DNA of 6,322 nucleotides from assembly GCA_937923225.1 (NCBI GenBank), contig CALAKR010000107.1:1-6322 (forward strand), written 5' to 3'. Positions within the stretch are counted from its first letter, which is position 1; each line of letters opens with the position of its first letter. A program made the position numbers and the translations under genes. This document shows positions 1 to 5,424 of this stretch, piece after piece. The notes under the pieces were generated by a model that was not told the DNA's origin, searched no databases, and saw only the letters and a list, made by a program, of their open reading frames with translations. The DNA is from an uncultured Aquabacterium sp. Lineage in GTDB: Bacteria; Pseudomonadota; Gammaproteobacteria; Burkholderiales; Burkholderiaceae_C.

Positions 1-131
1 GTTCATCGTGAAGCCCTGTGCGGGGTTGCATCAACTGAATGAACGCGAGGGTAACGACGGGCGTTATGCCGACCGATGCGGATATTCCCGCGAGACGCCC
101 CGGATCGGGGGGCGTGTTACCCCCAGAAAGC

Positions 132-159
132 ACAACGCCACCGCGGGCGGTGGCGTTGT
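132..159 (-). terminator. Hairpin terminator candidate downstream of the PEP-CTERM gene
   Basis: The arms at 132-144 and 147-159 are perfect reverse complements (13 bp, ACAACGCCACCGC and its complement) around a 2-nt centre, so the real loop is probably 4 nt. The hairpin starts 20 bp past the stop codon of the minus-strand PEP-CTERM gene. In that gene's direction the stem is followed by GCTTTCT, a short and impure T tract, so it is an imperfect intrinsic terminator. In the plus direction no T run follows. Position and stem strength support termination of the PEP-CTERM transcript; the weak T tract is the main doubt. Confidence 0.65.
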
Positions 160-178
160 CGAAGCGAAGCCCTGAGGC

Positions 179-937
179 TCAGGCCTTGCGGCGGCGCAGG
201 GCGAGCGCCAGACCGGCCATGCCGGCCAGGGCCAGGGCCGTCGTGCCGGGCTCGGGCACAGGTGCGGCTTGCACAGTCATCCCGGCGAAGTACACCGTGC
301 GGCTGTTGTACGGCGTATTGGCAATGTTGGTGGGATCGGCAGTCAGGACGAAATCGAGTGCCAGCACGCCGTTGAAGGATGGGGGCGTGGGCAGCAGGGC
401 ATCGCTGGCGATGAAATCCGTTGCCCCGAGAGAGCCCTCGAGCCAGTACAGGCGCACGTTGTGCAGGGTGTAGTCCCCCACGGTGAAGCCTGCGAGGTCA
501 CGCGCATATTCGGCCGGCGTGGTGTTCTGGCCAGGGCGCGGGGTGGCATCGGCGTTCATGGTGAACCAGTCCAGGCCGGGAGGCGCAGCCTCATTACCCT
601 GGGAGATGGTTCCACTGCCATCCGTGAATGTCAGGCCGCTGACCGAGCTGTTGACCGTGCCGGTGAGCTGGGAGATGGCGCCCGAGTAGAGCGCCCCGCC
701 TGCCGCGTAGCCGATGTTCTGGGAGTAGGTGGTGAAAGGCGTGGCAGCGTCATACACAAAGCTGCCGGAGACGGTGGCAGTTGCCCCGCCCAGCAAGGCC
801 AGCAGGGCCGGATTGGACGAGAACGGCACGGCAACCGGGGCCGAATAGTTGTAGACCACCGGCGCAGCCATGGCCGACACGGAAATGCACGAAGCGGCGA
901 CGGCGGCCAGGGCGGCCGTGAACTGACGCAATGCCAT
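179..937 (-). CDS. PEP-CTERM sorting domain-containing exported protein
   Basis: This is a 252-residue exported protein. The N-terminus is a signal peptide: a basic residue at position 4, a hydrophobic Ala-rich stretch at about 6-22, and a likely cut after the SAMA at 21-24. The middle (25-225) is rich in Gly, Ser, Thr and Ala and typical of secreted beta-rich proteins; I recognise no enzymatic domain. The C-terminus is a textbook PEP-CTERM tail: VPEP at 227-230, a hydrophobic helix at about 232-246 and RRRK at 248-251. In this family the tail is processed by an exosortase, and carriers are usually surface or exopolysaccharide-associated proteins. No exosortase is encoded here, so it must be elsewhere. 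The ATG at 937 is chosen because AGGGAG (948-953) lies 10 nt upstream and the signal peptide begins there; an in-frame ATG at 988 would add 17 residues that fit no signal peptide. The gene is followed by a strong hairpin and is probably monocistronic. Confidence 0.9.
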   Translation of the reverse strand: MALRQFTAALAAVAASCISVSAMAAPVVYNYSAPVAVPFSSNPALLALLGGATATVSGSFVYDAATPFTTYSQNIGYAAGGALYSGAISQLTGTVNSSVSGLTFTDGSGTISQGNEAAPPGLDWFTMNADATPRPGQNTTPAEYARDLAGFTVGDYTLHNVRLYWLEGSLGATDFIASDALLPTPPSFNGVLALDFVLTADPTNIANTPYNSRTVYFAGMTVQAAPVPEPGTTALALAGMAGLALALRRRKA

Positions 938-968
938 GAGTCTTTGTCTCCCTGTTATGGACGGATGG

Positions 969-998
969 ATTCTGCAAAGAGATGTCACAAGACGTCAA
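969..998 (-). promoter_or_regulatory. Possible sigma-70 promoter for the PEP-CTERM gene
   Basis: Read on the minus strand, TTGACG (998-993, five of six matches to TTGACA) is followed after 18 nt by CAGAAT (974-969, four of six matches to TATAAT). Transcription would start near 962, leaving a short leader of about 25 nt that contains the AGGGAG ribosome binding site. Spacing and position are good, but the match is by eye only and the -10 is imperfect. Confidence 0.35.
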
Positions 999-1033
999 CG
1001 CCCGCCTGGGGGAGTCACCACAAGGGTTATCCC

Positions 1034-1063
1034 TCGACATTTGGATGTCAAAAACGGCATGTT
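1034..1063 (+). promoter_or_regulatory. Weak promoter candidate with small dyad ahead of the VOC gene
   Basis: TCGACA (1034-1039) resembles a -35 box, and CATGTT (1058-1063), 18 nt later, is a poor -10. The dyad GACAT-TTGG-ATGTC (1036-1049) overlaps the -35 and could be a small operator. The divergent intergenic region must contain a promoter for the plus-strand run of genes, and this is the best candidate I can find, but the match is weak. Confidence 0.2.
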
Positions 1064-1111
1064 GTCTTCGTCGTGAAGATGCCAACCAACCTGACCGACA
1101 AAGGACACCCC

Positions 1112-1546
1112 ATGCAGATCCAGCCCTACCTCTCTTTCAACGGCCGCTGCGAAGAGGCCCTGCACTTCTACCGTGACCACCTGGGCGGCCAGATCACCGC
1201 GCTGATGCGCTTCAAGGAGAACCCCGACCCACCCACCGATGGCTCCATGCCCCCGGGCCTGGACGACAAGGTGATGCATTCGAGCATCCGCATCGGCGAC
1301 AGCGAGATCATGGCCACCGACGGCGGCTGCATCAGCAACAGCGGCCCTGTCGTTTTCCAGGGCATCTCCCTGACCTTGTCGGTGGCCGACGAGGCCGAAG
1401 CGCGCCTGCGGTTCGATGCACTCGCCCAGGGCGGCCAGGTGAGCATGCCGCTGGGCCCCACCTTCTTCTCGCCCAGCTTCGGCGTGCTCACCGACCGCTT
1501 CGGGGTGAACTGGATGGTGATCGTGCCGGCGCCGATGCCGGGTTGA
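1112..1546 (+). CDS. VOC family protein, PhnB/YjdN-like
   Basis: This is a 144-residue cytoplasmic protein of the vicinal-oxygen-chelate (glyoxalase/bleomycin-resistance) superfamily, in the PhnB/YjdN branch; members are about 140-150 residues long, so it looks full length. The N-terminal signature is YLSFNGRCEEALHFY (6-20) followed by LGG (24-26), as in PhnB-like proteins. The C-terminal half ends with SFGVLTDRFGVNWMV (122-136), the characteristic closing beta-strand motif of this branch. Substrates for most PhnB-like proteins are unknown, and the old annotation as a ubiquinone methyltransferase is unsupported, so no reaction is assigned. The ATG at 1112 has AAGGA at 1101-1105, 6 nt upstream; an in-frame ATG at 1079 would only add an 11-residue tail without a clear ribosome binding site. 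It is the first gene of a plus-strand run and lies 37 bp before the MoaD-like gene. Confidence 0.88.
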   Translation: MQIQPYLSFNGRCEEALHFYRDHLGGQITALMRFKENPDPPTDGSMPPGLDDKVMHSSIRIGDSEIMATDGGCISNSGPVVFQGISLTLSVADEAEARLRFDALAQGGQVSMPLGPTFFSPSFGVLTDRFGVNWMVIVPAPMPG

Positions 1547-1583
1547 ACCATTCCAGCCACGCCAGCGCCTCACCCAGCCCACC

Positions 1584-1853
1584 ATGCCCCACGTCGCCTT
1601 CACCGCCCACCTGCTGCGCCATGTGTCCTGTCCGGATGGCGAGGCGCCCGGCGACACGCTGCGCGCCGTGCTCGATGCCATCTTCGCGCAGCACCCGGCC
1701 GCGCGCGGCTATGTGCTGGACGAGCACGGCGCGCTGCGTCAGCACGTGGTGGTGTTCATCGATGGCGTGCGCGCGCGTGACAGGCAGGCCTTGAGCGACG
1801 CGGTGCGCCCGGACAGCCGCATCCACGTGCTGCAGGCGTTGACCGGCGGTTGA
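1584..1853 (+). CDS. MoaD/ThiS family beta-grasp protein with C-terminal Gly-Gly
   Basis: This is an 89-residue ubiquitin-like beta-grasp protein. It has the layout of the MoaD/ThiS family: an N-terminal strand (PHVAFTAHL, 2-10), a helix containing TLRAVLDAIF (25-34), the strand block HVVVFIDGVRAR (54-65), a late strand SRIHVLQALT (78-87) and the exposed Gly-Gly at 88-89. In known members that terminus is adenylated by a MoeB/ThiF-like E1 and then carries sulfur as a thiocarboxylate. Here the partner enzyme is not in the window: there are no moaE, moeB or thiG genes nearby. A role in molybdopterin synthesis is therefore not supported, and a separate sulfur-carrier or protein-conjugation role is possible. 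The start has no recognisable Shine-Dalgarno, so translation may be coupled to the VOC gene that ends 37 bp upstream. The Asp-box propeller gene begins 54 bp downstream. I recall MoaD-like and propeller genes occurring side by side in other bacteria, but could not check this. Confidence 0.82.
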   Translation: MPHVAFTAHLLRHVSCPDGEAPGDTLRAVLDAIFAQHPAARGYVLDEHGALRQHVVVFIDGVRARDRQALSDAVRPDSRIHVLQALTGG

Positions 1854-1897
1854 ACCCATCACCGGCTGCGGACCACCAACACCCATATCCATCACAC

Positions 1898-1901
1898 GGA
1901 G
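1898..1901 (+). promoter_or_regulatory. Ribosome binding site of the Asp-box propeller gene
   Basis: GGAG lies 6 nt before the ATG at 1908 and fixes the start of the propeller gene. The two neighbouring downstream-type starts (MoaD-like and oxidoreductase) lack such a site, so this gene has its own efficient initiation signal inside the run. Confidence 0.6.
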
Positions 1902-1907
1902 CACCCC

Positions 1908-3038
1908 ATGAGCGATCTCTGCCTGCTGGGCACCCGCAAGGGCCTGTTCACCCTGCACCGCGGCACGGCCGGCTGGACACTGGACGACACGGTGCATTTC
2001 CTGGCCGAACCGGTCTCGGCCGTGATGGCCGACCCGCGCGATGGCCAGTGGTACGCGGCCCTGCGGCTGGGGCACTTCGGCGTCAAGCTGCACCGCTCAA
2101 GCGACCAAGGCGCGACCTGGGTCGAGGTGGGTGTGCCGGCCTATCCAGCGCAGGCATCCGAGCAGGCCGCTGCAGACAACACAGCACGGGATACAGCCAA
2201 GCCCGCAGCGTTGGACCAGATCTGGTGGCTGGAACCCGGCGGCATCGGTGAACCCGGCGTGCTGTGGGCCGGCACCATCCCCGGCGGCCTGTTCCGCAGC
2301 CCGGACCATGGCCATACCTGGCAGTTGATCACCAGCCTGTGGGAGCGCCCCGAGCGCCTCGAATGGTTCGGCGGCGGCTACGACCACCCCGGCATTCACT
2401 CCATCAACGTGGACCCGCGCGACAGCCGCCATGTCATGGTCGGCATCTCCTGCGGCGGGGTCTGGCAGACGCGCGACAGCGGTGCCACCTGGCAGCTCAC
2501 GGCGGACGGCATGCGCGCCGCCTACATGCCGCCCGAACTGGCCGGCAGCCCCAACATCCAGGATCCTCACCGCCTGCTGCACTGCCCAAGCCAGCCCGAT
2601 GCGCTCTGGGCCCAGCACCACAACGGCGTGTTCCGCAGCCTGGATGGCGCCCTCACCTGGCACGAGGTCCCCAACGTGCCGCCTTCGGGTTTCGGCTTCG
2701 CGCTGGCCGTGCACCCGCGCGATCCGGACACGGCCTGGTTCGTGCCCGCCGTGAAGGACGAATGCCGTGTGCCGGTGAATGCCCAGCTGGTGGTGAGCCG
2801 CACGCGCGACGGTGGGCGCAGCTTCGAGGTGCTGCGCCAGGGCCTGCCCCAGCAGCACGCCTACGACCTGGTCTACCGCCACGGCCTGGCGGTGGACGAC
2901 ACGGGCAACCGCCTGGTGCTGGCCTCGACCACCGGCGGGCTGTGGGTCAGCGATGACCAGGGTGATCATTGGCAGACCGTGTCGAACCACCTGCCACCGG
3001 TGTACTGTGTGGGCTTCGTGCCCCCAGCTTCACCCTGA
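1908..3038 (+). CDS. Asp-box (BNR) beta-propeller protein, exo-alpha-sialidase-like
   Basis: This 376-residue protein has six regularly placed Asp-box motifs (S/T-x-D-x-G-x-T-W): 64-71 SSDQGATW, 131-138 SPDHGHTW, 188-195 TRDSGATW, 244-251 SLDGALTW, 299-306 TRDGGRSF and 348-355 SDDQGDHW. This predicts a beta-propeller of about six blades, the fold shared by sialidases and YVTN/BNR proteins. Databases often label relatives 'exo-alpha-sialidase' or 'glycosyl hydrolase'. I see no FRIP motif, no evident arginine triad and no signal peptide, so a true extracellular sialidase is unlikely and a cytoplasmic scaffold or enzyme is more plausible. Conserved-looking segments outside the repeats are GGGYDHPGIHSI (155-166), HHNGVFRS (237-244) and HLPPVYCVGF (361-370). 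Residues 80-104 form an Ala-rich, probably disordered insert. GGAG 6 nt upstream fixes the start. It lies between the MoaD-like gene and, 8 bp downstream, the oxidoreductase gene, so cotranscription is likely. Confidence 0.85.
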   Translation: MSDLCLLGTRKGLFTLHRGTAGWTLDDTVHFLAEPVSAVMADPRDGQWYAALRLGHFGVKLHRSSDQGATWVEVGVPAYPAQASEQAAADNTARDTAKPAALDQIWWLEPGGIGEPGVLWAGTIPGGLFRSPDHGHTWQLITSLWERPERLEWFGGGYDHPGIHSINVDPRDSRHVMVGISCGGVWQTRDSGATWQLTADGMRAAYMPPELAGSPNIQDPHRLLHCPSQPDALWAQHHNGVFRSLDGALTWHEVPNVPPSGFGFALAVHPRDPDTAWFVPAVKDECRVPVNAQLVVSRTRDGGRSFEVLRQGLPQQHAYDLVYRHGLAVDDTGNRLVLASTTGGLWVSDDQGDHWQTVSNHLPPVYCVGFVPPASP

Positions 3039-3046
3039 TCCCACCC

Positions 3047-4063
3047 ATGCTGCTTCAAGAGCCTGCCCTGCCCGATTCGATGCAGGAGATCGCCATCACC
3101 GCCCCCGGCGCCCCCGAGGTGCTGCAGCCCCGCACCGTGCCCCTGCCCCAGCCCACCGAGGGCGAACTGCTGATCCGCGTGGAGGCGGCCGGCATCAACC
3201 GGCCCGATGTGCTGCAGCGCCAGGGCAAGTACCCGCCGCCCCCTGGCGCCAACCCCACGCCGGGCCTGGAAGTGGCCGGCACCGTGGTGCGTGTGGGCCC
3301 GGGCGCGCAGGGCTTCGTGCCGGGCGACAAGGTGTGTGCACTGGTCAATGGCGGTGGCTACGCGCAGTACTGCACCGTGCCAGCCACGCAGGCGCTGCCC
3401 TGGCCCGAGGGCCTGAGCGCGGTGCAGGCCGCAGCCATCCCCGAGACCTTCTTCACCGTGTGGGCCAATGTGTTCATGATGGGCCGCGTCAAGGCCGGGG
3501 ATTCGGTGCTGATCCATGGCGGCACCAGCGGCATCGGCACCACGGCGCTGATGCTGGCCAAGGAGTTCGGCGTGCGCGCCTTCGCCACGGCCGGCAGCGC
3601 CGACAAGTGCGAGGCCGTGCGCCAGTTGGGCGGCGAGCCCATCAACCACCGCGAGCAGGATTTCAACCGCGAGGTGATGGCCGCCACGGGCGGGCGCGGC
3701 GTCGATGCCATCCTGGACATCATGGGCGCCGCCTACTTCCAGCGCAACATCGCCACCCTGGCGGTCGATGGACGCCTGCTGATCATCGGCTTCCTGGGCG
3801 GCGCACGCGCCGAGCAGCTGGACCTGGTGACCGTGGCCAGCCGCCGCCTGACCATCACCGGCTCGACCATGCGCGCCCGCACGCGCGACGAAAAAGCGGC
3901 CGTGGCCCGCGAGCTGCAACGCCTGGTGTGGCCCGCGCTCAATGCCGGCCGCTGCCTGCCGCTGATCCACGCCACCTTCCCGCTGGCACAGGCCGCCGAG
4001 GCGCACCGCCTGATGGAGGGCGGCGATCACATCGGCAAGATCGTGCTGGAGGTGGCGCACTGA
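3047..4063 (+). CDS. NAD(P)H:quinone oxidoreductase, PIG3/zeta-crystallin type
   Basis: This is a zinc-free member of the medium-chain dehydrogenase/reductase superfamily that reduces quinones with NADPH, in the cytoplasm. Numbered from the 3047 start (338 residues), the N-terminal GroES-like domain includes VEAAGINRPDVLQRQGKYP (45-63) and GLEVAGTV (73-80). The Rossmann domain carries the nucleotide-binding loop HGGTSGIGTTA (157-167), and VDAILDIMGA (219-228) follows. HIGKIVLEV (328-336) is the usual family ending. The zinc ligands of classical alcohol dehydrogenases are absent. The start is uncertain: neither the ATG at 3047 nor that at 3080 has a Shine-Dalgarno. The second gives 327 residues, closer to the usual family length of about 325-330. 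The first lies 8 bp after the preceding stop, favouring translational coupling. The link with the propeller and MoaD-like genes is positional only. Confidence 0.9.
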   Translation: MLLQEPALPDSMQEIAITAPGAPEVLQPRTVPLPQPTEGELLIRVEAAGINRPDVLQRQGKYPPPPGANPTPGLEVAGTVVRVGPGAQGFVPGDKVCALVNGGGYAQYCTVPATQALPWPEGLSAVQAAAIPETFFTVWANVFMMGRVKAGDSVLIHGGTSGIGTTALMLAKEFGVRAFATAGSADKCEAVRQLGGEPINHREQDFNREVMAATGGRGVDAILDIMGAAYFQRNIATLAVDGRLLIIGFLGGARAEQLDLVTVASRRLTITGSTMRARTRDEKAAVARELQRLVWPALNAGRCLPLIHATFPLAQAAEAHRLMEGGDHIGKIVLEVAH

Positions 4064-4072
4064 GTTGCGCCA
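4053..4072. terminator. Hairpin enclosing the oxidoreductase stop codon, in the convergent junction
   Basis: TGGCGCA (4053-4059) and TGCGCCA (4066-4072) are perfect reverse complements around a 6-nt loop that contains the TGA stop (4061-4063). The gap between the two convergent genes is only 36 bp, so this stem could act as a terminator for either strand. No T tract follows on either side, so efficient intrinsic termination is doubtful. Confidence 0.3.
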
Positions 4073-4099
4073 TGCCCACCGCGCCCGCTGTGAGCAGCC

Positions 4100-5257
4100 T
4101 CAGACAGCCATCTCGGCGCGGTTGCGCCCGTGGTGCTTGGCCCGGTACAGGGCGTCGTCGGCCCGCTTGATCAGCGCCTCGGGCAGCTCGCTGCCATGCG
4201 GCACGGTGGACGCCACGCCGATGCTGCAGGTGATGCGCACCGGCGCGCCCTGGTAGCTCAGGTTCACCTCACGCACCTGCTGCAGCAGGCGCTCGGCCAC
4301 GATGCGCGCGCCCTCGCCATCGGTCTGCGCCAGCAGCACGGCGAACTCCTCGCCGCCGTAACGCGCCACGAAATCGGTGGAGCGGCCCATGGTCTCGCTC
4401 AGGGCCCGGCTCACGGCCTGCAGGCAGGCATCGCCGAAGGGATGGCCGTAGGTGTCGTTGAGGGATTTGAAATGGTCCAGGTCCACCAGCATCACGGACA
4501 CCGGCGCACCATGGCGGCACTGGCGCTCCCACTCGTACTGGAACTGGCGGTCGAAATGCGGGCGGTTGGGGATCTGGGTAAGGCCATCGGTCAGGCTGGC
4601 CAACTCCAGGCTGCGGGCGCGCGCATCCGAGAGGCGCTGCGTCTGCAGCATCTGCCAGTAGTCGTCGTGCACCACGCGTGAGGAGCGCACCAGGTAGACG
4701 CCGAATGCGCCTTCCAGCGCCGCCATCATCAGGTGCGAGGCGGTGGGCATCAGCAGTTCCACCGCGAAAACCGGCGCGATCATCAGACCGGGGTAAGTCA
4801 GGCGCAAGGCGGGGTTGATGCTCACCATGGTGTTGCCCCCGGCGCAAAAGCCCACCGTGGCAGCCAGCATCACCCACGACAAGGTCTCGTCCGGCGCGCG
4901 CACCATGCACACGGCCGTGAGCGCCCCCCAGTAGAAGGCCATGAGCAGGGTCAGCAGCGTGAACACCCAGCTGGTGGTGCGCTGTCGCACGGTCAACAGG
5001 CGCGGCAGCCGCCGGTTCAGCCCCATGCGCAGCACCGCCAGCCCGCCCAGGCCCAGCACGTTCAGCCAGGCGAACAGGGGCCAGCGCTCGTGCGTGCCGG
5101 TGGCCAGCACGAGCGTGAACCAGATGGCGGGGTAGACAAAGGTGCCCGTGGCACTGCGCGCCGCGGTGTCGAGCACGCAGCGCCGGGCCAATTGGTCGTC
5201 GCTTTGGGGTGCTTGAGACTCCAGGGCGGGCAGCGACGTGGCGGACCCCAGGGACAT
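4100..5257 (-). CDS. Membrane-bound diguanylate cyclase (GGDEF domain)
   Basis: This 385-residue protein makes cyclic di-GMP from two GTP. The N-terminal half has about six hydrophobic segments (about 39-53, 59-78, 94-119, 125-147, 155-173 and 176-190) forming a membrane sensor domain of unassigned type. A short linker (197-217) joins it to a C-terminal GGDEF domain that starts at LTDGLTQIPNR (222-232). The catalytic core looks complete: DLDHFK (259-264), whose first Asp is the expected metal ligand, and RYGGEEF (299-305) with active-site GGEEF at 301-305. An RSTD inhibitory site (292-295) is at the standard distance, so feedback inhibition by the product is expected. The domain ends with ADDALYRAKHHGRN (366-379). 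No EAL domain is present. The ATG at 5257 is used. An in-frame TTG at 5263 adds two residues and lies better placed, 8 nt after a GGAA, so it may be the true start. The gene is divergent from DUF2239 across a palindromic control region. Confidence 0.92.
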   Translation of the reverse strand: MSLGSATSLPALESQAPQSDDQLARRCVLDTAARSATGTFVYPAIWFTLVLATGTHERWPLFAWLNVLGLGGLAVLRMGLNRRLPRLLTVRQRTTSWVFTLLTLLMAFYWGALTAVCMVRAPDETLSWVMLAATVGFCAGGNTMVSINPALRLTYPGLMIAPVFAVELLMPTASHLMMAALEGAFGVYLVRSSRVVHDDYWQMLQTQRLSDARARSLELASLTDGLTQIPNRPHFDRQFQYEWERQCRHGAPVSVMLVDLDHFKSLNDTYGHPFGDACLQAVSRALSETMGRSTDFVARYGGEEFAVLLAQTDGEGARIVAERLLQQVREVNLSYQGAPVRITCSIGVASTVPHGSELPEALIKRADDALYRAKHHGRNRAEMAV

Positions 5258-5328
5258 GGACAAGGGTGGTGTTCCAGAAAGAAAGTCACCGGGGATATCG
5301 GGCGCGGACCGCTTCTCTTGAGTCTGTA

Positions 5329-5334
5329 ATTTTA
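5329..5334 (-). promoter_or_regulatory. -10-like box toward the diguanylate cyclase gene
   Basis: On the minus strand this reads TAAAAT, five of six matches to TATAAT. It directly follows the CCCGGG core of the imperfect palindrome, exactly as TAAATT follows CCCGGG on the other side. I find no good -35 at 16-18 nt, so this promoter would be weak or activator-dependent. The leader to the cyclase start would be about 65 nt. Confidence 0.35.
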
Positions 5335-5345
5335 CCCGGGTGATA
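5330..5345. promoter_or_regulatory. Operator candidate 1, imperfect ACCCGGGT palindrome
   Basis: The core ACCCGGGT (5334-5341) is a perfect 8-mer palindrome with flanks TTT and GAT. It differs by one base from the inner 13 bases of operator 2 (TTTACCCGGGTGA against TTTACCCGGGTAA). It abuts the -35 box of the DUF2239 promoter and overlaps the -10-like TAAAAT facing the cyclase gene. The centre-to-centre distance to operator 2 is 28 bp. The protein that binds is unknown. Confidence 0.6.
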
Positions 5346-5374
5346 TTGACAGGATAGATTTACCCGGGTAAATT
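5346..5374 (+). promoter_or_regulatory. Strong sigma-70 promoter for the DUF2239 gene
   Basis: TTGACA (5346-5351) matches the -35 consensus exactly. A 17-nt spacer leads to TAAATT (5369-5374), four of six matches to the -10. Transcription would begin near 5381, giving a leader of about 44 nt. The spacer and the -10 are covered by the perfect palindrome at 5358-5373, so a bound protein would block RNA polymerase. Confidence 0.7.
5358..5373. promoter_or_regulatory. Operator candidate 2, perfect 16-bp palindrome
   Basis: ATTTACCCGGGTAAAT is a perfect palindrome, AT-rich at the ends in an otherwise GC-rich window, and it lies inside a promoter spacer. Such placement is typical of a repressor operator. 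The dyad is continuous with no spacer, which fits several dimeric repressor families; I cannot name the family from the site alone. A MerR-type activator is unlikely because the spacer is the normal 17 nt and the dyad is not centred between the two boxes. Confidence 0.75.
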
Positions 5375-5414
5375 TCAACGCAGACCTTTTTCGCTGCGCC
5401 GGCATGACGGCGCC

Positions 5415-5418
5415 GGAG
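5415..5418 (+). promoter_or_regulatory. Ribosome binding site deciding the DUF2239 start
   Basis: GGAG lies 6 nt before the ATG at 5425. The earlier in-frame ATG at 5404 has no purine-rich sequence upstream, so 5425 is preferred. Confidence 0.65.
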
Positions 5419-5424
5419 CACGCC

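Noticed and set aside
1..31. A possible minus-strand gene start (ATG at 6, with AGGG 7 nt upstream) leaving the window on the left
   Set aside because: Only two codons are inside the window, so nothing supports it beyond a short purine run.
52..115. Small dyads TAACG-ACGGG-CGTTA (52-66) and ACGCCCC-7 nt-GGGGCGT (95-115)
   Set aside because: Short GC-rich dyads are expected by chance here; no promoter or T tract accompanies them.
2..174. An open plus-strand frame from the left edge to a stop at about 172-174
   Set aside because: Its translation resembles no family and its end runs through the 13-bp hairpin at 132-159, so it is probably chance openness in GC-rich DNA.
1063..1079. TCTTC-GTCGT-GAAGA dyad upstream of the VOC gene
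   Set aside because: The 5-bp stem is isolated, with no clear relation to a promoter or start site.
269..1546. Long plus-strand open frame running over the PEP-CTERM gene into the VOC gene
   Set aside because: The first part is the opposite-strand shadow of the PEP-CTERM gene; only the last 144 codons, from the ATG at 1112, match a protein family and have a ribosome binding site.
2097..4060. Long minus-strand open frames (2097-2990 and 2966-4060) opposite the propeller and oxidoreductase genes
   Set aside because: They are His/Ala/Gly-rich antisense shadows produced by GC-rich codon use, with no recognisable domain.
2812..4170. A 452-codon plus-strand frame across the propeller/oxidoreductase junction
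   Set aside because: It is out of frame with both well-supported genes, and its Arg/Pro/Ala-rich translation is typical of a frame shadow.
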